From: Streptomyces litmocidini
GTDB taxonomy: Bacteria > Actinomycetota > Actinomycetes > Streptomycetales > Streptomycetaceae
Reading direction: 5' to 3'
NCBI RefSeq assembly: GCF_014649755.1
Contig: NZ_BMTQ01000002.1
Location: 634,761 to 698,760, forward strand
Length of the DNA: 64,000 nt
Below the pieces are notes generated by a model. It saw only the letters and a list, made by a program, of their open reading frames with translations. It searched no databases and was not told the DNA's origin. Shown here piece by piece: positions 47,646 through 56,030 of the stretch (positions are counted from its first letter, which is position 1; every line of letters starts with the position of its first letter). Both the position numbers and the translations under genes were made by a program.

Positions 47646-49232
47646 ATGGCGACGACACAGAACGACAGGACAGCACAGGGGGAAGCCGCGGGGCCGCAGC
47701 CGCGCAGCGTACGCGTCGTCCTCCTCGCCCTCATGATCGCGATGCTGCTCGCGATGCTGGACAACATGATCATCGGCACCGCGATGCCGACGATCGTCGG
47801 TGAGCTCGGCGGCCTGGAGCACCTCTCCTGGGTCGTCACGGCCTACACCCTGGCCACCGCCGCCTCCACCCCCCTGTGGGGCAAGTTCGGCGACATGTTC
47901 GGCCGCAAGGGCGTCTTCCTCACCTCGATCGTGATCTTCCTGATCGGATCGGCGCTCAGCGGCATGGCCCAGGACATGGGCCAGCTCATCGGCTTCCGCG
48001 CCATCCAGGGCCTCGGCGCCGGCGGCCTCATGGTCGGCGTCATGGCGATCATCGGCGACCTGATCCCGCCCCGCGAGCGGGGCAAGTACCAGGGCATGAT
48101 GGCCGGAATCATGGCCCTCGCCATGATCGGCGGCCCCCTCGTCGGCGGCACCATCACCGACCACTGGGGCTGGCGCTGGTCCTTCTACATCAACCTGCCG
48201 CTCGGCGTCGTCGCCCTGGCCATGCTCACCACCGTCCTGCACCTGCCGAAGAAGCAGCGCGCCACGGGCACCCGGATCGACTTCCTCGGCGCCGCGCTGC
48301 TGACCGCCGGCATCACCGCGATCGTCCTCGTCACCACCTGGGGCGGCACGGAGTACGCCTGGGGCTCGGCCACCATCGTCGGCCTCGCGATCGGCGGCGC
48401 CGCCGCCCTCGCCGCGTTCCTCTTCGTCGAGACCCGCGCGAGCGACCCGATCATGCCGCTGCACATCTTCCGCAGCCGCAACTTCACCCTGATGTCCCTG
48501 ATCGGCTTCATCACCGGCTTCGTGATGTTCGGCGCGGTCCTCTACCTGCCGATCTTCCAGCAGGCCGTCCAGGGCGCCTCGGCCACCAACTCCGGCCTGC
48601 TGCTCCTGCCGATGCTGCTGTCGATGATGGTCGTCTCGCTGCTCGTCGGCCGCTTCACCACCAGCACCGGCAAGTACAAGGTCTTCCCGATCGTCGGCGG
48701 CGCGCTCATGGTGGCCGGCCTCTTCCTGCTCTCCACCATGGACACCGGCACCTCGCGCCTCGTCTCCGGGATCTGGATGGCCGTCCTCGGCGCCGGCATG
48801 GGCTTCCTCATGCAGATCACCATGCTGGTCGCCCAGAACAGCGTGGAGATGAAGGACATGGGAGTCGCCTCCTCCTCCACCACCCTCTTCCGGACGCTCG
48901 GCTCCTCCTTCGGCGTCGCGATCATGGGCGCGCTCTTCACCAGCCGCGTCCAGGACGAGATGGCCTCCCGCGGCGGCGGCGGGTTCACCGAGCGGACCGC
49001 CCAGCTCGACGCGGCGAGCCTCGCCAAGCTGCCGGCCGCGCTCCGCGAGGCCTACCAGCACGCGGTCGCGTCCGGCACGCACGGCGCCTTCCTCGTCGGC
49101 TCGGCCGTCGCCGTCCTCGGCTTCGTCCTCGCCTTCTTCGTCAAGGAGGTGGCGCTCCGCGGCGCCGGACCGGCCGCGGCGCCGAAGGCGGAGTCCGGCG
49201 ACGACGCGCCCAAGGTCGCCGAGACGGTCTGA
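47646..49232 (+). CDS. MFS drug:H+ antiporter, DHA2 (14-TM) family
   Basis: The 528-residue product has 14 predicted membrane helices. Motif A-like GKFGDMFGRKGVF follows helix 2, and the motif C-like GPLVGGTITDHWGWRWSFYINLPLG segment marks DHA antiporters. LDNMIIGTAMPTIV is the DHA2 helix-1 signature. A C-terminal Ala-rich tail is cytosolic. Family members such as EmrB and QacA export diverse drugs. A GGGAGCGACGG site precedes the ATG. Divergent from its likely TetR repressor. Confidence 0.92.
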   Translation: MATTQNDRTAQGEAAGPQPRSVRVVLLALMIAMLLAMLDNMIIGTAMPTIVGELGGLEHLSWVVTAYTLATAASTPLWGKFGDMFGRKGVFLTSIVIFLIGSALSGMAQDMGQLIGFRAIQGLGAGGLMVGVMAIIGDLIPPRERGKYQGMMAGIMALAMIGGPLVGGTITDHWGWRWSFYINLPLGVVALAMLTTVLHLPKKQRATGTRIDFLGAALLTAGITAIVLVTTWGGTEYAWGSATIVGLAIGGAAALAAFLFVETRASDPIMPLHIFRSRNFTLMSLIGFITGFVMFGAVLYLPIFQQAVQGASATNSGLLLLPMLLSMMVVSLLVGRFTTSTGKYKVFPIVGGALMVAGLFLLSTMDTGTSRLVSGIWMAVLGAGMGFLMQITMLVAQNSVEMKDMGVASSSTTLFRTLGSSFGVAIMGALFTSRVQDEMASRGGGGFTERTAQLDAASLAKLPAALREAYQHAVASGTHGAFLVGSAVAVLGFVLAFFVKEVALRGAGPAAAPKAESGDDAPKVAETV

Positions 49233-49246
49233 GGCCGGCGGGAAGC

Positions 49247-49293
49247 ACGGCGGAGGGGCCGGGTCCACGTCGTGGACCCGGCCCCTCCGCCGT
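49247..49293. terminator. Bidirectional terminator between MFS gene and cseC
   Basis: A perfect 21-bp inverted repeat (49247-49267 with 49273-49293), starting ACGGCGGAGGGGCC, has a 5-nt CGTCG loop. It separates the convergent MFS and cseC genes and is the longest perfect stem in the window. Confidence 0.9.
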
Positions 49294-49297
49294 ACCC

Positions 49298-50620
49298 CTA
49301 CTCCGCCAGTCGCAGCACCGGGAAGCTGCCCGTGTTCGTCGGCGCGTGGTCCGGCAGCCACAGCACCGCGATGGCGCCGCCCACCCCCTCCGCGGTCCCC
49401 TCCGCGGCCACGTTCCGGAAGGTCAGCCGGGCGCCGAGGACCCGGGCCTGCCCCGCCGCGATCGTCAGGCCCAGACCGTGGCCCTGGCCCGCGCGGTCGC
49501 TCGCCCCCGTGCGGAACCGGCTCGGACCCTCCTTCAGGAGCGCCTCGGGGAAACCCGGACCGTGGTCGCGGACCCGGACCACCCGGCCCTCGACGGTGAC
49601 CTCCACCGGCGGCTTGCCGTGCCTGGCCGCGTTGGCCAGGAGATTGCCCAGGACCCGCTCCAGGCGGCGCGGGTCGGTGTTCACCCAGGACTCGTGCACG
49701 ACCCGGACGACGACCTCCGGATCCAGGGCACGCACCCGCCGCTCCACGAACTCCCCGAGCGCGATCTCCTGGAGCTCGGCCCGCTCCGACGCGCTGTCGA
49801 GCCGGGCCACCTCCAGGACGTCCTCGACCAGCGTCCGCATGGCCTGCGCCCGGTCCCGTACGAGCTCGGTCGGCCGCCCGGGCGGCAGCAGCTCGGCCGC
49901 CGTGAGCAGCCCGGTGACGGGGGTGCGCAGCTCGTGCGCGATGTCGGCGGTGACCCGGCGCTCCGCCTCGATCCGCTCGTTCAGGGCGTCGGTCAGGGCG
50001 TCGACGGCCCAGGCCAGGTCGTCGGTCTCGTCCCGTACGACTCCGCCGACCGCGTCCCGCACCCGTACGTCCGTGTTCCCCTGGGCCACCCGGCCGGCCG
50101 CCACGGCGGCCTTCCGCAGCCGCCGCGAGAGCCCGCCGCCGATGAGCACGCCGAGCGCGCAGCCGCCGAAGACCACCGACACCGAGCCGATCACGAGGGC
50201 CCGGTCCAGATCGTTCATGATCGTCGCGCTGCGGTCGGCGAAGGGGATGTGCAGCGACAGCACGTCGCCGTTGGCGAGCGGCACGGCCGCCCACACGTCC
50301 GGCGGCCCGCCGTGCCGGTGCTCCTGCACGTACGTCCCGCGCCGCTTGTCCCGCATCAGCTGGTCCAGCTGGTCCGGCAGCGCCGGGTCGTTGATCTTGG
50401 TGCCGAAGCGGGGCTCCTTCGGCTTCGACGTCTCGTACATCCGCTGGGCGAAGAGCAGCCGCTCCATCTGCACCTCGCGCGCGTTGTCGAGCATCGAGAT
50501 GCGGGCGGCGTTGTGCACGACGATGCTCAGGGTGACCGCGATGAGGGCGCCGACCGCCGCGATGGCGACGGCGATCTTCCAGCGGACCCCGGTGCGCAGG
50601 GGCAGCAGCTTCACACGCAC
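49298..50620 (-). CDS. cseC: Sensor histidine kinase CseC
   Basis: The 440-residue product has two membrane helices (about 14-36 and 141-163) enclosing an extracytoplasmic sensor of about 100 residues. A HAMP segment follows, then HisKA with His229 in TADIAHELRTPVTG, and HATPase_c (LGNLLANAARHG, DHGPGFP, GQGHGLGLTIA). In S. coelicolor CseC senses cell-envelope stress and phosphorylates CseB, which activates sigE. It is the last gene of the leftward sigE-cseA-cseB-cseC operon, 11 bp after cseB. The start is GTG at 50620. Confidence 0.93.
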   Translation of the reverse strand: MRVKLLPLRTGVRWKIAVAIAAVGALIAVTLSIVVHNAARISMLDNAREVQMERLLFAQRMYETSKPKEPRFGTKINDPALPDQLDQLMRDKRRGTYVQEHRHGGPPDVWAAVPLANGDVLSLHIPFADRSATIMNDLDRALVIGSVSVVFGGCALGVLIGGGLSRRLRKAAVAAGRVAQGNTDVRVRDAVGGVVRDETDDLAWAVDALTDALNERIEAERRVTADIAHELRTPVTGLLTAAELLPPGRPTELVRDRAQAMRTLVEDVLEVARLDSASERAELQEIALGEFVERRVRALDPEVVVRVVHESWVNTDPRRLERVLGNLLANAARHGKPPVEVTVEGRVVRVRDHGPGFPEALLKEGPSRFRTGASDRAGQGHGLGLTIAAGQARVLGARLTFRNVAAEGTAEGVGGAIAVLWLPDHAPTNTGSFPVLRLAE

Positions 50621-50631
50621 GAGTACGGGCC

Positions 50632-51333
50632 CTAGCCCTTGAGCTTGTAGCCGAAGCCGCGCACGGTCTCGATCCGGTCCTGGCCGATCTTGGCGCGCAG
50701 CCGCTGCACGTGGACGTCCACGACCCGGGTGTCACCGCCCCAGCCGTAGTCCCAGACCCGTTCCAGGAGCTTGTCCCGGGACAGCACCGTGCCCGGCGCC
50801 GACGAGAACTCCAGGAGCAGCCGCATCTCGGTCGGGGTCAGCGCCACCGGCGCCCCGCCCTTGCGGACCTCCATGCCCTCGGTGTCGACCTCCAGGTCGC
50901 CGAAGACGAGGAGCCCGCCGCCGTCCGGCGCGTCCTCCCGCTCGCCCGCCCCGGCGCCGCCCGCGTGCCCGAAGCGGCGCAGCACGGCCCGGATGCGGGC
51001 CATGAGCACCGAGCCGTCGAAGGGCTTGGTCACGTAGTCGTCGGCGCCCGCCTCCAGGCCGAGCACGACGTCGATCGAGTCGGCGCGCGCCGAGAGCATG
51101 ATCACGGGCACGGTCGACTCGTCGCGGATGCGGCGGCAGAGGCTGACCCCGTCCATCCCCGGCAGCATCACGTCGAGGAGCGCGATGTCGGGCCGCTGCG
51201 CCCGGAAGGCGTCCAGGCCGGAGAGCCCGTCGGGCATGGCGGTCACCCGGAAGCCGTCCCGCTCCAGGGCGAGCTGGGTGGCCTCACGGATGACGTCGTC
51301 GTCCTCGACGAACAGGACATGGGTCTCGGCCAT
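50632..51333 (-). CDS. cseB: OmpR-family response regulator CseB
   Basis: The 233-residue product has a receiver domain (HVLFVEDDDVIREATQLAL, phospho-acceptor D54 in IALLDVMLPGMDGVSL, K in YVTKPF). A Gly/Ala-rich linker leads to an OmpR-type winged helix (LTPTEMRLLLEFSSAPGTVLSRDKLLERVWDYG, DVHVQRLRAKIG). It activates the sigE promoter on envelope stress. Its ATG lies 135 bp after the cseA stop, the only sizeable gap in the operon. Confidence 0.94.
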   Translation of the reverse strand: MAETHVLFVEDDDVIREATQLALERDGFRVTAMPDGLSGLDAFRAQRPDIALLDVMLPGMDGVSLCRRIRDESTVPVIMLSARADSIDVVLGLEAGADDYVTKPFDGSVLMARIRAVLRRFGHAGGAGAGEREDAPDGGGLLVFGDLEVDTEGMEVRKGGAPVALTPTEMRLLLEFSSAPGTVLSRDKLLERVWDYGWGGDTRVVDVHVQRLRAKIGQDRIETVRGFGYKLKG

Positions 51334-51468
51334 CGTGCGTGTCCTTCGGGGGTCTGCGCGTTCTCTCGGTCAGCGGGGGGGCAGCGGGGGTCCGGGGCGA
51401 TCAGCAGGGGTGCGGGCGGTCCGCGGGGGCCGGGGGCGGCCCGGGCGGTCCGCGGTCCGGTCCGCGGT
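51334..51468 (-). other. G-rich intercistronic gap between cseA and cseB
   Basis: A 135-bp gap within an otherwise tight operon. It contains runs of G and three close copies of GGTCCGCGG or GGCGGTCCGCGG (about 51416-51475). It could form an attenuator-like or quadruplex structure. No gene is seen. Confidence 0.4.
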
Positions 51469-52212
51469 TCAGTCGGCGGGGGACGCGCTCGGCGCGGGCT
51501 CCGTGACGTCGCCGTCGCCGACGGCCCTGCTGTAGTCGTTGTGCACCCAGTCGTGCTGGGTGAACCTGTTTCCCGACCAGCGGTAGGTGATCACGTCCTC
51601 GCCCGAGGGGTACGCCACCGGGTCGCCCTTCGCGTACACCTGCTTGGTGACGACGAGGTCGCCCCGGTCGATCGTGGCGTAGACCGCCGCGTCCTCGGCC
51701 ATGAACACGTTCTCGTACCGGTCGCTCTGCTTGCGGTAGACGTACGTGCCGATGCCGACGGCGTCGCCGCAGGTCATCACGTTGACGACGACGTCGGGGG
51801 CGGAGGCGTTCGTGAGGTCGCCGTAGGAGGCGTCCACGGGGTACGCGTCCGCGACGCACGGCTTCAGATCGCCCTTCAGCCGCTCGCCGATCTTCGGGTC
51901 GGCCTTCAGGAGCGCGATCGGGTCCACCCGCTCGGCGTACCGCAGGCCGGAGGAGCCGGAGGCGGAAGGGGTGGGCGCCGCGGCGGCGATCTCGTCGGTG
52001 CGGGCCGCGCCCTCGTCACGGGAGCCGGTGCCGCCGGTGGAGCAGGCGGCCAGGGACAGCCCGACGGCGACGAGCCCGGCCGTCGCCGTGACGCCCGCCG
52101 CCCTGACGGCACGGCGGGGGCGGCGGCGCCCGGTGGGGCACCGGTCGTCGCCGCCCGCGCCGGGGTGGTCTCCGTGTGGTCTGCCGTCGGGTCCGCCGTC
52201 TAGGCCGCGCAC
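51469..52212 (-). CDS. cseA: Lipoprotein CseA
   Basis: The product is up to 247 residues. A lipoprotein signal ends in the lipobox LAAC with Cys57 (GLVAVGLSLAACSTGG), followed by a Ser/Ala-rich linker and a globular domain (LKPCVADAYPVDASYGDL to NRFTQHDWVHNDYSR) with two further cysteines. In S. coelicolor CseA is an extracytoplasmic lipoprotein that dampens sigE expression, probably by acting on CseC. The GTG at 52212 overlaps the sigE end by 13 bp. About 35 residues before the signal peptide are unusually many, so a later GTG (VRAAGVTATAG) may be the true start. Confidence 0.9.
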   Translation of the reverse strand: MRGLDGGPDGRPHGDHPGAGGDDRCPTGRRRPRRAVRAAGVTATAGLVAVGLSLAACSTGGTGSRDEGAARTDEIAAAAPTPSASGSSGLRYAERVDPIALLKADPKIGERLKGDLKPCVADAYPVDASYGDLTNASAPDVVVNVMTCGDAVGIGTYVYRKQSDRYENVFMAEDAAVYATIDRGDLVVTKQVYAKGDPVAYPSGEDVITYRWSGNRFTQHDWVHNDYSRAVGDGDVTEPAPSASPAD

Positions 52213-52772
52213 CGCTCCCGCCCCCCCTCGTCGCCTCGTACGGTCGTCCGCTCCCCGGTCCGCCCCAGGGCCCGGGCGTCGAGGTCACGGCTCTCCAGCT
52301 CCTGGCGGAGCCGGGCGAGCGCGCGGTGGAGCGTCGACTTCACCGTACCCGTCGACATGCCGAGCGCCGCCGCCGTCTCCTCCGTGCTCATCTGCTCCCA
52401 GTGACGCAGGACGACGACGCTGCGCTGCTTCGGCGCGAGCACCTTCAGGACGTCCATGAGGAGCGCGCGGTCGGCGTGCTGCTCGGTCGGGTCCTCGACG
52501 CTCGCGTCCGGCAGCTGCTCGGTCGGCACCTCCTCCAGCTTGCGGGAGCGCCACCACTCGGTCCGGGTGTTGATCATCACCCGGCGCAGGTAGGCGTCGG
52601 CGAGGGACTTGTCGGCGATGCCGTCCCAGCGGCCGTACGTACGGGCCAGCGCCGTCTGGAGCAGGTCCTGGGCGTCGACGGGGTCGGCGACGAGCCGGCG
52701 GGCACTGCGCAGCAGCGCGTCCTGCCGCGTGCGTACGTACTCCTCGAAGTCGAGCACCTCGCCCTGCCGCAT
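52200..52772 (-). CDS. sigE: RNA polymerase ECF sigma factor SigE
   Basis: The 190-residue product matches Streptomyces SigE. Region 2 is LDFEEYVRTRQDALLRSARRLVADPVDAQDLLQTAL with RVMINTRTEWWR. Region 4 is VLAPKQRSVVVLRHWEQMSTEETAAALGMSTGTVKSTLHRALARLR. SigE drives the cell-envelope stress regulon. The ATG at 52772 has GGAGG 8 nt upstream and gives the conserved MRQGEVLDFEEY start. It has no anti-sigma factor; control is through the CseB/CseC system encoded next in the operon. Confidence 0.95.
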   Translation of the reverse strand: MRQGEVLDFEEYVRTRQDALLRSARRLVADPVDAQDLLQTALARTYGRWDGIADKSLADAYLRRVMINTRTEWWRSRKLEEVPTEQLPDASVEDPTEQHADRALLMDVLKVLAPKQRSVVVLRHWEQMSTEETAAALGMSTGTVKSTLHRALARLRQELESRDLDARALGRTGERTTVRGDEGGRERCAA

Positions 52773-52882
52773 CCCAACCGCCTCCATCCCCGTGGCCCGT
52801 CCTCGTGTCGTGGACGACGCTACGGAGCGGTTGTCACGGGGCTGTGCGGGGCAGCCGTCGGTCGACGCACGGCTACCCATCG

Positions 52883-52895
52883 GTTGTGTAACAAC
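52883..52895 (-). promoter_or_regulatory. Small palindrome in the sigE upstream region
   Basis: GTTGTGTAACAAC is a perfect 5-bp inverted repeat with a 3-bp spacer, about 110 bp upstream of the sigE ATG. The CGGTTGT motif it contains recurs about 55 bp closer to sigE (near 52827). These may be part of the CseB or polymerase recognition region; binding is not shown. Confidence 0.3.
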
Positions 52896-52912
52896 GGGGG
52901 CGGAAGAGGTTT

Positions 52913-52941
52913 GAGGCCCCGCTCCGGGGGAGCGGGGCCTC
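52913..52941 (-). terminator. Terminator downstream of mutY
   Basis: GAGGCCCCGCTCC (52913-52925) pairs perfectly with 52929-52941 around a GGG loop. It lies 22 bp past the mutY stop and before the sigE promoter region, isolating sigE from leftward read-through. Confidence 0.8.
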
Positions 52942-52962
52942 GAACGGGCCGGACGGGCGGCC

Positions 52963-53889
52963 TCAGGACAGCGGGAGCCGGTAGCGGTCGCCCTCCAGCG
53001 GTTCCACGAGACCGTCCGCGACCAGGCCGTCCAAGGCCCTGCCCCGCTGCACCGGCTCGTCCCAGACCGCGTCCAGGGCCGCCTGCGTCACCGGCTCCGC
53101 CGAGTCCCGCAGCACCGCGAGGAGCCGGCCGCGCACCTGCCGGTCGGTCCCGGCGTACGTCTGACCGCGCCGCGGCGGACCGTCGTGAGCCGGCTTCCCC
53201 GAGAGCCGCCAGGCGCACCGCTCGGCGATCGGGCAGCGCCCGCAGTCCTCGTTCTTCGCCGTGCACACCAGGGCGCCCAGCTCCATGGAGGCGGCCGCCC
53301 AGCGGGCGGCCGTCGCCTCGTCGTCCGGCAGCAGCGCCCGGGCGAGCCGCCGCTCGGCGGCCGTGGTCGCGTTCGGCGGGTACTGGACGCCGGTCGCCGC
53401 CCGCGCGAAGACCCGGCGCACGTTGGTGTCCAGGACCGGGTGCCGCTGCCCGTACGCGAAGGAGGCCACCGCCGCCGCCGTGTACTCGCCGATCCCGGGC
53501 AGCGCGAGCAGCTGCCCGTGGTCGCGGGGCACGTCGCCGTGGTGCCGTTCCGTTATGGCGACGGCCGCGGCGTGCAGCCGCAGCGCCCGGCGCGGGTAGC
53601 CGAGCCGGCCCCAGGCGCGGACCGCCTCGCCGGGGGCCTCGGCGGCCAGGTCGGCCGGGCGCGGCCAGCGCGCCAGCCACTGCTCGTACACCGGCAGGAC
53701 CCGGACCACCGGGGTCTGCTGGAGCATGAACTCGCTGACCATGACGCCCCAGGCACCGGCCTCGGGGCGGCGCCAGGGCAGGTCGCGGGCGTGCCGGTCG
53801 AACCAGGCGAGGACGGGCCCGTGCAGCTCGGCGGGGAGCGCCGGGGCGACGGGGGCCGTGGACGTGGGGGGAGTGTCGATGGAAGTCAT
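52963..53889 (-). CDS. mutY: A/G-specific adenine DNA glycosylase
   Basis: The 308-residue product removes adenine mispaired with 8-oxoguanine. It has the HhH-GPD fold (LPWRRPEAGAWGVMVSEFMLQQTPVVRVLPVYE, with the catalytic LPGIGEYTAAAVASFAYGQRHPVLDTNVRRV). The Fe-S motif C-x6-C-x2-C-x5-C is CTAKNEDCGRCPIAERC. The C-terminal region after the cluster is short and lacks an obvious MutT-like recognition domain, as in several actinobacterial MutY proteins. GGAGGTGCC precedes the ATG. Confidence 0.94.
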   Translation of the reverse strand: MTSIDTPPTSTAPVAPALPAELHGPVLAWFDRHARDLPWRRPEAGAWGVMVSEFMLQQTPVVRVLPVYEQWLARWPRPADLAAEAPGEAVRAWGRLGYPRRALRLHAAAVAITERHHGDVPRDHGQLLALPGIGEYTAAAVASFAYGQRHPVLDTNVRRVFARAATGVQYPPNATTAAERRLARALLPDDEATAARWAAASMELGALVCTAKNEDCGRCPIAERCAWRLSGKPAHDGPPRRGQTYAGTDRQVRGRLLAVLRDSAEPVTQAALDAVWDEPVQRGRALDGLVADGLVEPLEGDRYRLPLS

Positions 53890-53922
53890 GGCACCTCCGA
53901 TCCTGGCACGTCCCCGACGGGA

Positions 53923-54606
53923 TCAGTACGCGCCGTGGCGCGCGCGGGAGCGACGCTGGGCGTGCGCGGGCGTGTGTGCGGTGGCGTGCGGGTCCGTCCC
54001 GCGCCCCGCGCACCACACCACGGCCGAGCTCCGGCTCGACCGGGCCGTCTCCACCAGCGACCGCACGGGCCGCTCCGCCGCCCGCATCACGACGAGGGCG
54101 ATCAGGGCGCCGGCGATCAGGCCGACGGTCACGTCGTGCGGGTAGTGGACCCCGGCGAAGACGCGGGAGAAGGCCATGAGCAGGGCCATCGGCACGGTCA
54201 GCCAGACGATCCCGCGCCAGGACAGGGCGAGGGCGATCGCGGCGGCACCCGCGATGGCCGAGTGGTTGCTGGGGAAGGACCAGTCGCCGTGCGGCGGGCA
54301 GGCGACGAGCGAGACGGGCGCGCCGACGACCGCGCGGCACGGGCGTTCCTCGTCGATCAGCGACTTCAGGGCCTCGCTCACCACGTAACCGAAGCCGGTG
54401 GCGACCGGGGCGAGCAGCGCGAGCGCCATCGCCCGGCTCGACCCCTCCCGGGAACGCCACCAGCCGACGAGGAACAGCACGGCGAAGAGCAGCAGCCCGA
54501 GCTCCGTCCACACCTCGGCGAGCCACTGGAACCAGTGGGGCGTGGAGTGGGCGAAGTCGGCGACGTCGAGATACAGACGGTCGGAGAGGTCGAGAAGGGT
54601 CTTCAT
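53923..54606 (-). CDS. PAP2-superfamily membrane phosphatase
   Basis: The 227-residue product has five or six membrane helices and the three phosphatase motifs: KSLIDEERP (K-x6-RP), FPSNHS (PSGH-like) and SRVFAGVHYPHDV (SR-x5-H-x3-D). Such enzymes dephosphorylate lipid phosphates or undecaprenyl pyrophosphate at the outer face of the membrane. The C-terminal 45 residues are basic and unconserved. The ATG at 54606 lacks a clear ribosome-binding site. Substrate unknown. Confidence 0.88.
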   Translation of the reverse strand: MKTLLDLSDRLYLDVADFAHSTPHWFQWLAEVWTELGLLLFAVLFLVGWWRSREGSSRAMALALLAPVATGFGYVVSEALKSLIDEERPCRAVVGAPVSLVACPPHGDWSFPSNHSAIAGAAAIALALSWRGIVWLTVPMALLMAFSRVFAGVHYPHDVTVGLIAGALIALVVMRAAERPVRSLVETARSSRSSAVVWCAGRGTDPHATAHTPAHAQRRSRARHGAY

Positions 54607-55006
54607 GGTGCATGACGCTAACCGGAATCCGGAGCTCGGCGCCCCGGGCCATCGGCCAGAACGACCCCCGACGAAAGTGGGGGGCCGCGACGGGCGCCGG
54701 TTCCCTACGGTTTGCCTCGGGTTTCCGCCGGGGCTGCCGGCAGGATTCCCCTCGGGTTTCGGGAGGGGCCCGGCAGGGTTCCGTCGGGTTTCCGCAGGGC
54801 CCCGGCAGGCTTCCGTCGGGATCCCGGCACGGTTCGGTCGAGATCCCGGGGAGGCTCCGGCACGGTTCCGACGAGATCCCGGCAGAGTTCCTCCGCGCCT
54901 CCGGAAGGAGTTCCCCGGACCGATGGATGTGATCATCGGCAAAACTTGGCCTCTCGGGCGGCGGGTGGGGCGGGAGTTGGGCCGGATCTCTCGTAAGGTT
55001 CGGGTC
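54607..55006. other. Intergenic region between PAP2 and secreted protein genes
   Basis: A 400-bp gap. Apart from the tandem repeats listed separately, it contains the divergent promoter regions for both genes. An A/T-richer stretch near 54925-55000 probably carries the rightward promoter. No convincing gene is present; open frames here are repeat-derived. Confidence 0.5.
54718..54893. repeat. Degenerate ~32-bp tandem repeat (six units)
   Basis: Six imperfect units begin CGGGTTTCC or CGAGATCCC. Approximate positions are 54718-54752, 54753-54784, 54785-54816, 54817-54838, 54839-54871 and 54872-54893. Three or four are 32-35 bp and two are 22 bp, as though a 10-bp block were lost. The shared core is CCCGGCA followed by GGNTTCCG. 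The unit length is not a multiple of three, so the tract is unlikely to code. Confidence 0.7.
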
Positions 55007-55858
55007 GTGGGATCTTTGCGCAATCCGGTCGGGCCGCTTCCCTCCACCATCTACTGGCGACGGAGGGCGGTGGCGGCGTGCCTGGTGGCGCTGCTCGCGC
55101 TCCTCGCCGTGTGGGCCGTCACCTCCGGTGACGGCGGCGGGAAGAAGCCCAACGACGCCGCCAACGGCTCGTCGCCGACCCCTCCTTCGATCACCCCCGG
55201 GCCCTCCGGCACCGGCCCGGCGATCAGCCAACAGCCCGGCGGACGCGACGAGTCGGGGGACTCCGGCGAGACCGGAGGCGACAACGGCGGTGCGGGGGGC
55301 TCCGACGCGGACGCGGACGCCGACGCCGGTACGGCCTCCGGCGCCGAGGGCGCGGCGGGCGTCACGGGCACCGGCAAGAACGGCGACACCGACGGAGCCG
55401 GCGGCGACGGAGGCGCGGGCACCGGCGCGGGCCGGCAGGTCCCGGCCGACTCCCCGCTCCCCAACTGCCCCGCCACCGCACTGGATCTGACCCTCCGCTC
55501 CACCAAGGTCACCTACGAGGCGGGGGAGAAGCCCCGCTTCCAGCTCGTCGCGAAGAACACCTCGAACACCACCTGCAAGGCCGACTTCGGGCCCCGCCGC
55601 GCGGTTCTGACGATCAGTGACGACCGGGACCAGGAGGTCTGGTCCAGCGCCGACTGCCCGCGCCCCGGCACCCCGCTCCTGCTGCGCGTCTCCGCGCACG
55701 CCACCGTCACCCACACCGTGGAGTGGGACCGCCGCCGCAGCGCCTCGCAGTGCGCCACCACGCCGGCGGGCCAGGCCGGCCCCGGCACCTACCTGGTGGA
55801 GGCGGAGTTCCCGGGCGCGAAGGTGCTCGCGGCGTCGTTCCGGCTCGCGAAGGACTGA
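55007..55858 (+). CDS. Membrane-anchored, secreted Gly/Ser/Asp-rich protein of unknown function
   Basis: The 283-residue product starts VGSLRNPVGPLPSTIYWRRRAV with a membrane segment (about 22-42). A long low-complexity extracellular linker rich in Gly, Asp, Ser and Ala (about 45-150) follows. The C-terminal globular domain (about 155-283) has LDLTLRSTKVTYEAGEKPRFQLVAKNTSNTTCKADFGPR, an immunoglobulin-like beta fold with four cysteines likely forming disulfides. I recall close relatives next to disA in other Streptomyces. GTG start with AAGG 9 nt upstream. Function unknown. Confidence 0.82.
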   Translation: MGSLRNPVGPLPSTIYWRRRAVAACLVALLALLAVWAVTSGDGGGKKPNDAANGSSPTPPSITPGPSGTGPAISQQPGGRDESGDSGETGGDNGGAGGSDADADADAGTASGAEGAAGVTGTGKNGDTDGAGGDGGAGTGAGRQVPADSPLPNCPATALDLTLRSTKVTYEAGEKPRFQLVAKNTSNTTCKADFGPRRAVLTISDDRDQEVWSSADCPRPGTPLLLRVSAHATVTHTVEWDRRRSASQCATTPAGQAGPGTYLVEAEFPGAKVLAASFRLAKD

Positions 55859-55882
55859 GCCGAGCGGGTGCGCACCGGCCGA

Positions 55883-56015
55883 GCCGAGCGTCGCGCACGC
55901 CGAGCGTCGCGCACGCCGAGCGTCGCGCACGCCGAGCGTCGCGCACGCCGAGCGTCGCGCACGCCGAGCGTCGCGCACTCCGAGCGGGGCGTCGCGCACG
56001 CCGAGCGTCGCGCAC
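55883..56015. repeat. 16-bp tandem repeat array between convergent genes
   Basis: GCCGAGCGTCGCGCAC is repeated six times without a mismatch at 55883-55978. A 21-bp variant (55979-55999) and a seventh perfect copy (56000-56015) follow, and the disA stop is at 56031. Adjacent copies together create the near-palindrome GCGTCGCGCACGC. Perfect identity implies recent expansion or active homogenisation. The array lies in the tail-to-tail gap between the secreted-protein gene and disA. Confidence 0.9.
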
Positions 56016-56030
56016 CCCGAGCGGGGCGTC

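Noticed and set aside
54612..54932. A small protein encoded in the 32-bp repeat tract
   Set aside because: The frame is Arg/Gly/Pro-rich and created by repeats whose length is not a multiple of three; no start signal.
55883..56015. A CRISPR array
   Set aside because: The 16-bp units are contiguous with no spacers, and no cas genes are present.
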